A stretch of DNA of 64,000 bases, taken from NCBI GenBank assembly GCA_024276605.1, contig JAJRWX010000005.1, forward strand, positions 64,049 through 128,048, given 5' to 3'. Below the pieces are notes generated by a model. It saw only the letters and a list, made by a program, of their open reading frames with translations, was not told where the DNA came from and did no database searches. Positions 36,472 through 44,718 of the stretch are shown here, piece after piece (positions within the stretch are counted from its first letter, which is position 1; the number at the start of each line of letters is the position of its first letter). The DNA is from Planctomycetota bacterium (lineage in GTDB: Bacteria; Planctomycetota; Phycisphaerae; UBA1845). A program made the position numbers and the translations under genes.

Positions 36472-36903
36472 GTGACTACGGACATGTTAACAGAACTATT
36501 CGAACTTCAATCAAAGCTCAACAAGCGAATTGGTTACGACACGAAATCGCTGCGCGACAATTTCGATTCTCACAGCGCCGGCCAATGGCTGAACGATTAC
36601 ATCAACGCGGCTTCCAACGAACTCGAAGAGCTGCGCGATTGTACATTTTGGAAGCATTGGTGCAGCGAGGCGCAGCAAGGACATCGCTTTGACATCCACG
36701 ATCTTCAAAACGCCAGAGTCGAGGTGATCGATCTGCTATTCTTCTGGATCAGCATGGCCCAGTGCGTGGGATTAAATGCTCAAGACGTGCATAACCTGTA
36801 TTTGCAGAAACTCAACGTCAATCATAAACGCCAGGACGGTGAGTATTCCATGAAGAACAAAACCGAGGCTGATAACGAAGCGATTACGCTGGACAATGGT
36901 TAG
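36472..36903 (+). CDS. Dimeric (all-alpha) dUTP diphosphatase
   Basis: 143 residues from a GTG at 36472 preceded by AAGGAG at ~8 nt. The frame is open from 36268, but that part overlaps the 86-bp repeat. LFELQSKLNKRIGY resembles the start of dimeric dUTPases. ASNELEELRDCTFWKHW carries the first ExxE/E metal-binding site, ARVEVIDLLFFWISM the second (ExxD), and LQKLNVNHKRQDGEY plus KTEADN the C-terminal nucleotide-binding motifs. These enzymes hydrolyse dUTP/dUDP to dUMP, keeping uracil out of DNA. The size is shorter than the ~230-residue trypanosomal/Campylobacter types, as in compact phage/bacterial versions. Confidence 0.82.
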   Translation: MTTDMLTELFELQSKLNKRIGYDTKSLRDNFDSHSAGQWLNDYINAASNELEELRDCTFWKHWCSEAQQGHRFDIHDLQNARVEVIDLLFFWISMAQCVGLNAQDVHNLYLQKLNVNHKRQDGEYSMKNKTEADNEAITLDNG

Positions 36904-36926
36904 TGCTGTGTCACAGCTAAGAATTC

Positions 36927-37039
36927 GGGTGGCATGGGTAAGTCCCGATGTATCCCGACGTAAAGTCGGGATACATCGGGACTTACCCGTGTAGTTCCGG
37001 AGGCCAACACGGGCAAAAAAAACATTGCCCATGCCACCC
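36927..37039. repeat. Nested inverted-repeat element (family D type)
   Basis: Outer 12-bp perfect inverted repeats GGGTGGCATGGG (36927-36938) and CCCATGCCACCC (37028-37039). Inside, a 24-bp perfect stem (36936-36959 against 36965-36988) has the loop GTAAA. There is no coding capacity. It looks like a tiny non-autonomous element or a strong bidirectional terminator. Confidence 0.85.
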
Positions 37040-37081
37040 ATCAAGAGAGCAGCGACAGCACAGTAGTCATGGGGTATCGTC

Positions 37082-38095
37082 GTGACTGAAGAAGCGACAA
37101 CACTGCCCACCGTCAACCATACCTCTCATCGAGAATGCCTCGCGTGTGGGTACGACCTGCATGGTCTTGGTGACGACACTCGCTGTCCGGAATGCGGTCT
37201 ACTCAACATTCCGCAAGGGTATCGTCAGCAGGTATGGGATCTTGTCGATTCCGGCAAGTGGTCCTTCTCAGGGTTCTTACATCCACTCAAGAAACGACTA
37301 CCCGGCTGGTGGTGGGCACTGGACCGTGATGGTGACTTGCGACGATCGTATAAGTTTGCCGTGAGGAATTTTATTATCGCGTCGTTGATCGTGTTAGTTA
37401 GCTGTTATTTTGCGAATGCCTGCATCGTAAAAGATGTTACCCGCGTCATGGTTCGCGACACATCAGATTCTGCAACTACGTGGGTAGAGGCTGGAAAAGA
37501 TGTTGTTTTGTATGGCGTGGCCATGCTACGAAGCGATAAAGTCAAGCAGGTAGATTACAATCAAATACCACATGAAAACAAGAGACGCAGTTGGCGACAC
37601 AGCGTACATTTTGCATACGTCCCTTCGTGGCATGCATACGCCTACGCTTTGGGATTCATCTCGTGGCTGGTACTCTCGTGGGGTATCCCAACCTTCGTGG
37701 GGTTGATCACGCAATTGAGGAAAGGGATGCCGGATTTCGCCCGCCCTCAACGGACGGTATTGGCTGCATGCATGTATGAATCGCATCGCCTTGTGTACTC
37801 TGCATGTGTAATCGCATTGCTACTGCCCGTCGAATTTGTTGCTCGGTATTCTATATTGGGCAGGCCAACGCCCTCTTCTGTCGTATTCTTTATTTCATAT
37901 ATACTAATTCTAATCGTTACCGTTATCAACTTCGGGGGATTAGGTTGGATGGGGCCGCTCAGTAGTGATTATACAAAACAACTTGTTCGATCACGATGGC
38001 ACAGATCACGGATCATTATCATGTATGCCATCGGCTTTCCTATTTTTATTGCGTTCGCTGCAATAATGTTAATTACAATGATCCAGTCAATTTAA
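37082..38095 (+). CDS. Membrane protein with N-terminal CGYDL zinc ribbon
   Basis: 337 residues from a GTG at 37082. The N-terminal zinc ribbon is CLACGYDLHGLGDDTRCPEC (residues ~19-38). A soluble stretch follows (KWSFSGFLHPLKKRLPGWWW), then about five membrane segments (NFIIASLIVLVSCYFANACI; ALGFISWLVLSWGIPTFVGL; ACVIALLLPVEFVA; VVFFISYILILIVTVINF; IIIMYAIGFPIFIAFAAIML). The ribbon resembles the one in the 27122 gene. Function is unknown. Proteins of this build are frequent in planctomycete genomes. Confidence 0.8.
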   Translation: MTEEATTLPTVNHTSHRECLACGYDLHGLGDDTRCPECGLLNIPQGYRQQVWDLVDSGKWSFSGFLHPLKKRLPGWWWALDRDGDLRRSYKFAVRNFIIASLIVLVSCYFANACIVKDVTRVMVRDTSDSATTWVEAGKDVVLYGVAMLRSDKVKQVDYNQIPHENKRRSWRHSVHFAYVPSWHAYAYALGFISWLVLSWGIPTFVGLITQLRKGMPDFARPQRTVLAACMYESHRLVYSACVIALLLPVEFVARYSILGRPTPSSVVFFISYILILIVTVINFGGLGWMGPLSSDYTKQLVRSRWHRSRIIIMYAIGFPIFIAFAAIMLITMIQSI

Positions 38096-38166
38096 ACACT
38101 TGACGAACCGGTATTTCGATTGTTGCCATGATGTTGAATGGTCCAGCAATCTAACATCTCACCTCA

Positions 38167-39201
38167 TTAAGTCACGCTCGCTAACCAATCCCAGATCAGC
38201 GTTTTCAGATTAAAGCCCGCGTGGATGATGACTGGGACAATCATCGATCCTGTTTTCTCGTAGGCATATCCCAACAACACGGCTAACACAAACAATGCAG
38301 GGACGGCGTGAGGTTGTTGCGGAAAGTGGATCATGGCAAACACACCGGAAGCGACGAAAATGGCTTTATATCGGCTGCCCAATACCGAGACCAGGAACGT
38401 CTGCATTAGACCGCGGAAGAATATCTCCTCGGCTAACGGCGCTATCACAGCAGCGCCTACCCATAAGCCAACTATCAGAGCGGAACTTAGAACACCGGAT
38501 TGCAAGGCGAAAAGCGTGGGATGTGAATCGAACGTATACTCAGGATTAAACCTCAACGTGAGTAACATGGTGACTTCGACGATGACAGGACATAATCCCA
38601 AGGCGAGTACGAGCACGACGCTTGTGATGCGTAGTTGGCTACGCCAATTTCTAGCAGAGTGCGCGACCGTGCCGTGGGAAAATGCGGTACGAACGTCAGG
38701 TTCATCCGGTGACTCCGCGCAGGTTGAAGCTAGCGGCTCGACAAATGAAGCGTGAAGCCTTTCTGGTGATGGACCTAGCAGAAAAACTGATATCCCTCCG
38801 ACAAACCGCGACGAGGCCATCACTAAACAGGCCAGGGCTGCAATCAATTGGGTTCCACTACCGGTTAGAAGAGAGAAAAACGCGATGGCTGAAAGATTTT
38901 TAGGATCTTTGGTCAATGATGAAAAAGCCAGCGCCAAGATCGATTGCACGACAAAAAAGATAAGCAACGACCAGAGTACGATATCCTCTTTTACGCTATT
39001 GGGTCGCGCCGGCCAAGGGATGAATGGATCTGTCCGTCGATACCGCACGATGAAGCGTAGGGTGATTAACAACACGAGGGAGAAAATCATCAAATCCACG
39101 AGCCAACAAACCGTGGGAAGTTCCACGACCGTCTTAGCGGCGGGCGCAGTCCCAGCGTTTTGGGCTACAATGCCTAAGGAAAAGATGGGTACGGAGATCA
39201 T
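38167..39201 (-). CDS. CPBP family intramembrane metalloprotease
   Basis: 344 residues with about eight membrane segments. The three CPBP (CAAX protease / bacteriocin-processing, ABI) motifs are present near the C-terminus: EEIFFRG, FAMIHFP and IIHAGFN, which supply the metal-binding glutamates and histidines. Roles known for the family include processing of prenylated or other membrane peptides and self-immunity to bacteriocins. No bacteriocin genes are near. The N-terminal membrane part (~140 residues) is unassigned. Confidence 0.88.
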   Translation of the reverse strand: MISVPIFSLGIVAQNAGTAPAAKTVVELPTVCWLVDLMIFSLVLLITLRFIVRYRRTDPFIPWPARPNSVKEDIVLWSLLIFFVVQSILALAFSSLTKDPKNLSAIAFFSLLTGSGTQLIAALACLVMASSRFVGGISVFLLGPSPERLHASFVEPLASTCAESPDEPDVRTAFSHGTVAHSARNWRSQLRITSVVLVLALGLCPVIVEVTMLLTLRFNPEYTFDSHPTLFALQSGVLSSALIVGLWVGAAVIAPLAEEIFFRGLMQTFLVSVLGSRYKAIFVASGVFAMIHFPQQPHAVPALFVLAVLLGYAYEKTGSMIVPVIIHAGFNLKTLIWDWLASVT

Positions 39202-39475
39202 TTAGTACAGACTATATTGCAGCAGATCGTAGAAACCAAGTGATGGGAAGTCCCCGAGGCTATAAAACGTCTTCCTTGGCAGCGAACGCGATCAGGTTCT
39301 CAGCGCCTATGCTACGAAAAATTTATTCAGCAAAATTACCCACGCGATGATGTTGTGCGCATACAACGTGCTAGTGCTATGCTGTTTGGGGAATCACTTC
39401 TGAAAAGTAAAACCATCGGCAAAAGGATTCAAACCCCGTTGGGTCAATAATTCCCTCTCGCACCAGCGCCTAAAG

Positions 39476-39811
39476 CTATGCAGGCTCGATGGTGACGTTG
39501 AGCGAAAGCGACATAAACTGATCGAGATACAGTTCTGCGCGTTCGCGGTGCGTGATGAGCAACAGCGATACCCCGTGCGTATGGGCTTCAATCGTGTGTT
39601 GTAGGGCTTGTTCCGGTGCAACCGTAGTCAATTGAATGATCGAGCGCACGACATGCTCAAAGGAATTCACATCGTCGTTATGCAAAAGAACCTTATACTG
39701 CGGCAATTCCTTGGGCGGCGTACGGACCGGCTTCTTCGCCGGCGGTAGCATCGTCGCCGTGGCGCTCTCAGATGTAGTATCACTATTTGTGTTGAGTTGC
39801 TCTTCTGTCAT
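39476..39811 (-). CDS. clpS: ATP-dependent Clp protease adaptor ClpS
   Basis: 111 residues. The disordered N-terminal ~40 residues are followed by the ClpS fold: YKVLLHNDDVNSFEHVVRSI with the N-degron-binding ND and Met/Val positions, then EAHTHGVSLLLITHRERAE. ClpS delivers proteins with destabilising N-terminal residues to ClpAP. clpA is not next to it in this window. Confidence 0.94.
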   Translation of the reverse strand: MTEEQLNTNSDTTSESATATMLPPAKKPVRTPPKELPQYKVLLHNDDVNSFEHVVRSIIQLTTVAPEQALQHTIEAHTHGVSLLLITHRERAELYLDQFMSLSLNVTIEPA

Positions 39812-40273
39812 CGCCCTAACCTCTTTTAATCATCACTACTCATTCGAGCATCGGCTTAATGACGCCAATCGCTTGATTTAGCCGACATCGCAGCGCCGTA
39901 ACCCTAAACTCACGACACTATTATTTACTAGTACAGCAATACGGCTCATTCAATGGGTTACACAGGGTGGTAAACTTGTTTGCCCATGCTCTTTTAGACC
40001 ACCGTCACGGGCAAGCTGCTGCTTGCCCATGCCACCCGATTTCTTAGCTATACCAAAGCACTACTATCACTACTATAGGTATTATATGACGTAGAGGTCG
40101 CTTTTCCAAATCCGATCTCTAATCACCAGAATTGCCGTATAATTGAAGGATTCAGCCCACCTTTTGACCCACCCGAACCCGGCGTCATGTTGCTGATCTG
40201 CTGGATTTACAGCCAAACCAAGCATACCACACACACCGTTGGCCCTGCCTCTTTGCGCCATGAATGCGATCAG
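39812..40273. other. Intergenic region with a family D element
   Basis: 462 nt upstream of clpS and downstream of the lipoprotein gene at 40274. Besides the repeat at 39965-40037 nothing is recognised; frames at 40185-40445 are shadows of the lipoprotein gene end. Confidence 0.5.
39965..40037. repeat. Family D element, GGGTGG...CCACCC
   Basis: GGGTGGTAAACTTGTTTGCC at the left and ATGCCACCC at the right. The inner hairpin is GGGCAAGC/TGCT/GCTTGCCC. The right end matches that of 36927-37039. Confidence 0.7.
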
Positions 40274-40900
40274 CTAATGGGCCACGATGGAAATGGGAAC
40301 CTGCTTTACGGCAGTGATTCTGCGCCCCGTAAGATAATCGAGGAACTCGACTTTGACGTCTACATCCGTCAATCCGGTGAGATTGTCTCCCGCTTTTAAT
40401 GGGCATTTGAAGGTGAAATGGCTGGTGCCGAACTTTCCAAACCATGCTTTTTTGATTTGCTCGGGATCGTGAAACTTATATACGCCGAGTACGCGAGGCG
40501 AACCCAGATCACGGTTGTCTAGCAACTGAATCGTAAACCGTCCGGCGGCTTTGTGAATATCGCCGTCGGCGTCTCGCAACCTGAGGTGAACGGTGACGCC
40601 GTCATGGCCCGGTTTGCCATCGTAATCCGATCCGCCGGTTAGCCGAACAATCTCAACCTTGGTGACGGCGAAAAGATCCGCCGGGGTATCGCTGTCAAAT
40701 GTTGTTAAGTCGTCTACCTGCACCTTCAAGGCGGCTATCGTGCGGTCACGATCCGCCAAGTCACGGGTGAGGTTTTCGTTTTGTTGGCGTAATTGATCGT
40801 AACCCGTCACTAATCGTTCGCGTTGGCCGGTGTTACAGCCTCCGGTCATACAAACGATAACGACACCTGAGAGAATAGTCACGAGACATGGGTGATTCAT
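40274..40900 (-). CDS. Lipoprotein with coiled coil and beta domain
   Basis: About 208 residues from the ATG at 40900 (MNHPCLVTIL), giving a signal peptide that ends VCMTGGCN, a lipobox. Residues ~25-65 form a coiled coil (LRQQNENLTRDLADRDRTIA). The C-terminal ~130 residues are probably a beta sandwich (EIVRLTGGSDYDG; HDGVTVHLRLRDADGD; LTGLTDVDVKVEFLDYL). I do not recognise the family. It begins 64 nt after the aminotransferase gene and probably shares its transcript. Confidence 0.75.
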   Translation of the reverse strand: MNHPCLVTILSGVVIVCMTGGCNTGQRERLVTGYDQLRQQNENLTRDLADRDRTIAALKVQVDDLTTFDSDTPADLFAVTKVEIVRLTGGSDYDGKPGHDGVTVHLRLRDADGDIHKAAGRFTIQLLDNRDLGSPRVLGVYKFHDPEQIKKAWFGKFGTSHFTFKCPLKAGDNLTGLTDVDVKVEFLDYLTGRRITAVKQVPISIVAH

Positions 40901-40964
40901 AGATGTTATTCTCAGCCTCCCATTATATAGAACATCCAACATGATCGCCATCGCCAATGGGTCA

Positions 40965-42110
40965 TCACGACTTCATCGCCTCGGCAAATACCGCAGTAGC
41001 CGCAGACACACCGGATCCAACATTGACGGCGTAGCCTTGCTCAGACAGTGCCATCTCTAAGGCAGCTATGGCGCCAATGGTATCGAAGGCATCCACGTAA
41101 CCCATGTGTGAAAAGCGAATGATCTTGCCTTTTAGATCACCTTGACCACCGGCTACCTGAAAACCAAACTTACTGCGCATCGTCTTTCGGAGCATCGCTT
41201 CATCAACGCTATCCGGCACGAGCATAGCTGTCACCGAATCTACGATATCCGTCGCAAAAACCTTCATCCCAATCGCTTCAGCAGCTGCCCGCGTCCCCTT
41301 AGCTAACATGCTCGTCTCAGCCCAGATACTCTCCAACCCGCGTTCCTTGATGCCGCGCAGCACGTGCAACAAGCCGCGTACCAGCGTGAGGGCTGGAGTA
41401 TATGGTGCGTCCCAGGTGTCCAGCGATTTGCGATAAGCTTTGAGATCATTGTATAGCGTGGGCATGGTTCCTGAATCGATGCGCGACCAGGCGCGATCAC
41501 CCACGGCAGCCAAGCCCAGGCCCGGCGGGAGCATGAGCGCCTTCTGAGAGCCGGTGACATAAGTATCCACGCCCCACTCGTCCATCTTCACAGGGATAGC
41601 CCCCACGGCTGTGATGCCGTCTACCAAGAGCAGCGCATCGCGCTCACGTGTAAGCTTAGCTATGGACTCAACATCCGACAGCGCCGTCGTCGAAGTCTCG
41701 CTATGTACTACGATGATGGTGTCGATTTTGTCATCGGCATCCATAGCCGTGCGCATGTGGTCAGCTTTTGCGCCCAGGCCCCAATCCAGTTCCAGGACTG
41801 TATGATCGATGCCAAATGTCTGGCACACTTTAGTCCACCGCTCAGAAAATTTCCCGTTCTGCACAACCAATGCCTTGTGCCCGGGCGGGCAACAACCGAC
41901 GATCACACCTTCCATAGCCGACGTACCGCTACCGGTGAAAATCGGGCAGGTGGCCTTTGTTTGGAAAAGATATTGCAATAACCCGTGAACTTCTTTGTAC
42001 ATATCGCGATAGAACCCGGTCCGGTGGTGCTCCATCGGACGGGCCATCTCCAGCATCACATCCTCGGGCACCATCGTCGGGCCGGGCGTAAAAAGTCGTA
42101 ACTTCTTCAT
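40965..42110 (-). CDS. Class V aminotransferase (alanine-glyoxylate / serine-pyruvate type)
   Basis: 381 residues. FTPGPTMVPEDVMLEMARPM is the family N-terminus, followed by FTGSGTSAMEGVI in the PLP-phosphate site, LLVDGITAVGAIPVKMDEWG with the PLP-binding Asp region, and TGSQKALMLPPGL with the Schiff-base lysine. The fold and motifs match archaeal/bacterial alanine-glyoxylate, serine-glyoxylate or serine-pyruvate aminotransferases. The amino donor cannot be read from sequence alone. A role in serine/glycine or C2 metabolism is likely. Confidence 0.92.
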   Translation of the reverse strand: MKKLRLFTPGPTMVPEDVMLEMARPMEHHRTGFYRDMYKEVHGLLQYLFQTKATCPIFTGSGTSAMEGVIVGCCPPGHKALVVQNGKFSERWTKVCQTFGIDHTVLELDWGLGAKADHMRTAMDADDKIDTIIVVHSETSTTALSDVESIAKLTRERDALLLVDGITAVGAIPVKMDEWGVDTYVTGSQKALMLPPGLGLAAVGDRAWSRIDSGTMPTLYNDLKAYRKSLDTWDAPYTPALTLVRGLLHVLRGIKERGLESIWAETSMLAKGTRAAAEAIGMKVFATDIVDSVTAMLVPDSVDEAMLRKTMRSKFGFQVAGGQGDLKGKIIRFSHMGYVDAFDTIGAIAALEMALSEQGYAVNVGSGVSAATAVFAEAMKS

Positions 42111-42488
42111 GGCATCACCTCAAAAAAAACTCGCACTAATAAACCCATAGCTGCAAACGTCCGCATTATATAGCTGCGTTGAGCACGCACCAGAGCCAAC
42201 ATAACCTATACTCAATCCTCCTGTGGTGTTGAATCCACCATAAACTTCGGTAGGAACGCTCCCCCATGCACTATCATGGGGTAGGGCTTGCTTTGGCCGT
42301 ATCTATCGCCCGAATAACCGCGAAAATATTCCCAAGCTGGCTACGAATATGATATCGTCGTAAGCTAGGTAAAGCTCTGTGTTTTGTCGAGGCCGATAGA
42401 CTCGTATGATCCAGCCATACGCCATAACCAAGAAGCTGGAGAGATCCACCAGCGCTGATCGGTGGGATGGATTTGATGAGGAACTGTC
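42111..42488. other. Intergenic region between divergent genes
   Basis: 378 nt. CCCCCATGCACTATCATGGGG at ~42262-42282 can form a hairpin of the family B/D type. A minus-strand frame (42303-42641) has a hydrophobic end (LVMAYGWIIRVYRP...IIFVASLGIFSRLFGR), but it overlaps the next gene and is not called. Confidence 0.45.
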
Positions 42489-43037
42489 ATGATCAATATA
42501 TGCATCATGTCCGGACATGAAGGGCAGTTGCGTTCGGAGAAAAAGTTCTATTTCACCCTCATGGGAGGATGCGAACTCCTCCGACCAACTATCGCCCAGA
42601 TGATCGTCGATAAGCGTGAGCGCATGCGGAACAATATTCAAGCTCCCTCACCAAAATTCTTTCTCACGCTGATGGGCGGTACGGAATTAAAATCCCCCAC
42701 GCTAACGCAGGAGTTTCTCGACCTTCGCGAGTTGATCGATAGTGGCAGTTTCTCTCTCGACGATTGGGAACAAACCATGGTCGAAGTAGCAAGCATGGAC
42801 CGATCTATCGCTTCATTTACACTGATGGGCAGTTTTGAGGAATGCAGCCTCCCTACCGACAATGACGAAGTGGACGGGCTAGCCCTACATTACCATCTTG
42901 GCAATATATCCGAACAGTCGCTCAACCTCCTCCAGGCAGGTGTTGGCCTGCGCAGTGCAGAGCGACGTACCATCATCTACCGTGCACTCCTAGCCGAGGT
43001 CGAATCTGCTGAACCGGCCTCTCGGCAAATTGCATAA
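42489..43037 (+). CDS. Protein with three FTLMGG repeats
   Basis: 182 residues from an ATG with GAGGA 6-7 nt upstream. No known family is certain. Three similar segments stand out: YFTLMGGCELLRPTIAQMIV, FFLTLMGGTELKSPTLTQEF and SFTLMGSFEECSLPTDNDEV. The spacing is about 40 to 50 residues, each with a small hydrophobic strand, GG turn and acidic residue. The phrase recalls the strand pattern of LiaF/DUF1707-linked C-terminal domains (FGGVEI), but is more repetitive. There is no signal peptide or membrane segment, so it is probably cytoplasmic. tRNA-Ser lies 200 nt downstream. Confidence 0.7.
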   Translation: MINICIMSGHEGQLRSEKKFYFTLMGGCELLRPTIAQMIVDKRERMRNNIQAPSPKFFLTLMGGTELKSPTLTQEFLDLRELIDSGSFSLDDWEQTMVEVASMDRSIASFTLMGSFEECSLPTDNDEVDGLALHYHLGNISEQSLNLLQAGVGLRSAERRTIIYRALLAEVESAEPASRQIA

Positions 43038-43237
43038 CATGAAACGTCTATCGCATTTCGCGCATTCGTTCGTTATGTCAGACGCCCCTATTTCATCATA
43101 TGGAACGGGATCAGCCTGCGAATTCTATGCCTTAGTTGCCTAACGCAAGGTACGCCTATATTCTCTCCAACTTCTGGTGCTGACACTTGGAGTTGGCCTG
43201 TTAACTTTGGCCTGCCGATTTGAGTCACACACTAACT

Positions 43238-43324
43238 GGAGAGGTGCCCGAGTGGCTGAAGGGGCTGGTTTCGAAAACCAGTGTACGGGTAACCGTACCG
43301 GGGGTTCGAATCCCCCCCTCTCCG
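43238..43324 (+). tRNA. tRNA-Ser (anticodon CGA)
   Basis: 87 nt. Acceptor GGAGAGG pairs with CCTCTCC. The anticodon stem CTGGT/ACCAG holds loop TTCGAAA, with anticodon CGA at 43272-43274. A long variable arm (GTACGGGTAACCGTAC) marks a class II tRNA, followed by GGGGGTTCGAATCCCCC as the T arm. G is the discriminator; CCA is not encoded. Confidence 0.96.
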
Positions 43325-43399
43325 ATATTTTTCGACGATCGATTGTAAGGCCTTGATTCGCAACCACTTGCGATCAGGGCCTTCAGGCATTTAGGGGCT

Positions 43400-43420
43400 A
43401 CTGTCCCAATACTGTCCCAA
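43400..43420 (+). repeat. Tandem ACTGTCCCAA downstream of tRNA-Ser
   Basis: ACTGTCCCAAT is repeated twice in a row starting near 43400, ~75 nt after the tRNA end. AAGGCCTTGA/TCAGGGCCTT just before it (43347-43383) can pair. No integrase lies nearby; a past integration scar is possible. Confidence 0.4.
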
Positions 43421-43603
43421 TTCGGTTACCTATCCACTCTGCTTTTCAAGTTGACGCCACGCGTGATTGATCGGTAACGGTGCGGTCCTTGTTAACAACT
43501 ACCGCGTTGGATGCCTTGACGCGTGTCTGTCGGACCAACGATATCTGCGCGAAGGAACAGACAGTTTTTCAGCGAAAAACAGGCACAATTACGGTGTTCT
43601 CGA

Positions 43604-44119
43604 TCATTCCGCTAGGCCGGTCGTTGTCACCGTCAGGCGGTAAAGCCAACTGAAGTCGAAGAGGTTATCAACTTCGCCGAGCTCATTGATCGTCAGGAAA
43701 TAGTCACCCCCTGCGTCGGCTGGAACGCTCAACACATAGCGGTCTTCCATCCCCATGTTCAGCCCAACACCATTAACTGTTAACGGCGGTTCAAAACCAC
43801 GATCTCCACAGAAAAAATGTTGATCGGCGAATAACTCCGTGCCATCAGGCCCGGTAACGGTGAAGGCCACACAATCCTCTTCACCCAACGATTCAAGTGT
43901 GAAAATCAGTAGCTCACCCGGATCTGCCATAAATTTGAAGACATCCGGATTACCTTGGACGGCCCGTGCGGTGATCGGCACACCAACTTCAAGCGTTGTT
44001 GCCATTTCCCGTGTGTCATTTGGTTCAAAGCCGTCTTCCATACGTGGGAATCTCGGGCACCCACACAACAACAGAGCGAACAGCCCGATTGCAAAAACCA
44101 ATACGTTTGACCGATTCAT
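43604..44119 (-). CDS. Lipoprotein with PPC-like domain
   Basis: 171 residues from the ATG at 44119 (MNRSNVLVFA); the signal peptide ends ALLLCGCP, a lipobox. The mature protein opens with FEPNDTREMATTLEVG, the hallmark start of pre-peptidase C-terminal (PPC) beta domains, followed by DVFKFMADPGELLIFTLES and DRYVLSVPADAGGDYFLTI. PPC domains usually accompany secreted hydrolases or bind at the surface; here the domain stands alone. Function unknown. Confidence 0.8.
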   Translation of the reverse strand: MNRSNVLVFAIGLFALLLCGCPRFPRMEDGFEPNDTREMATTLEVGVPITARAVQGNPDVFKFMADPGELLIFTLESLGEEDCVAFTVTGPDGTELFADQHFFCGDRGFEPPLTVNGVGLNMGMEDRYVLSVPADAGGDYFLTINELGEVDNLFDFSWLYRLTVTTTGLAE

Positions 44120-44718
44120 GGTAGCACTCCACATGGCATTATTGATTGCAGCCACACTTCGACACTTGGATCACAGGTTCCGATGGGAAGCGTAGAAGAA
44201 AAGGCGTACGCTGTATATGCTTAGCTGAATTCGCATAGTGTACCCATCGAAACCACAATTCCACTGAATTGCTTGGCCGTCTCCACACACAAGCTGCCAT
44301 TTTTCTAAAAAATCACTTGTTTTCATCACCACAGACAGGCATGTCTCAACGGCTGTTTTTCTGCCTACTCAAGAAAGTGGACGCGGGCGCGACCCTTTCT
44401 AAGAACGGCCCAATCTCCTTCATAACACGCACTATTATTAGAGCGCAAATGATCCGCCCTACCCCCATTATCGTGTGGACCTGCTCGACGTTTGATCATT
44501 ATCGGTCGTAGGATTTACTACCATCCCAAAAGTGAGATGGTGAGCTACTTGGGATGCAAACACCCCTATCACACTACAAACCTGATCTGAAACCCAGACC
44601 CAATGCGGATGATGTTTATAAGCATGCAGCAAGCTCGAACTCCGGAACGCCAAAGCTTCATCCGACTCGTCCATCGTCCGATAGCTTTCGTATTAGGTTA
44701 TCCCTATGAGAGACGAGT
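44120..44718. other. Intergenic region upstream of the signalling operon
   Basis: About 600 nt with no supported gene. ATCCCAAAAGT ... ACTTGGGAT at ~44523-44555 can form an imperfect hairpin. The promoter of the porin operon should lie here. Confidence 0.45.

Noticed and set aside
2646-40037. CRISPR array made from the repeated hairpins
   Set aside because: Copies are scattered over tens of kilobases, vary in orientation and have no regular spacers or cas genes.
42303-42641. 112-codon minus-strand frame with hydrophobic end
   Set aside because: It overlaps the FTLMGG gene by 150 nt, and the first half is clearly antisense to it.
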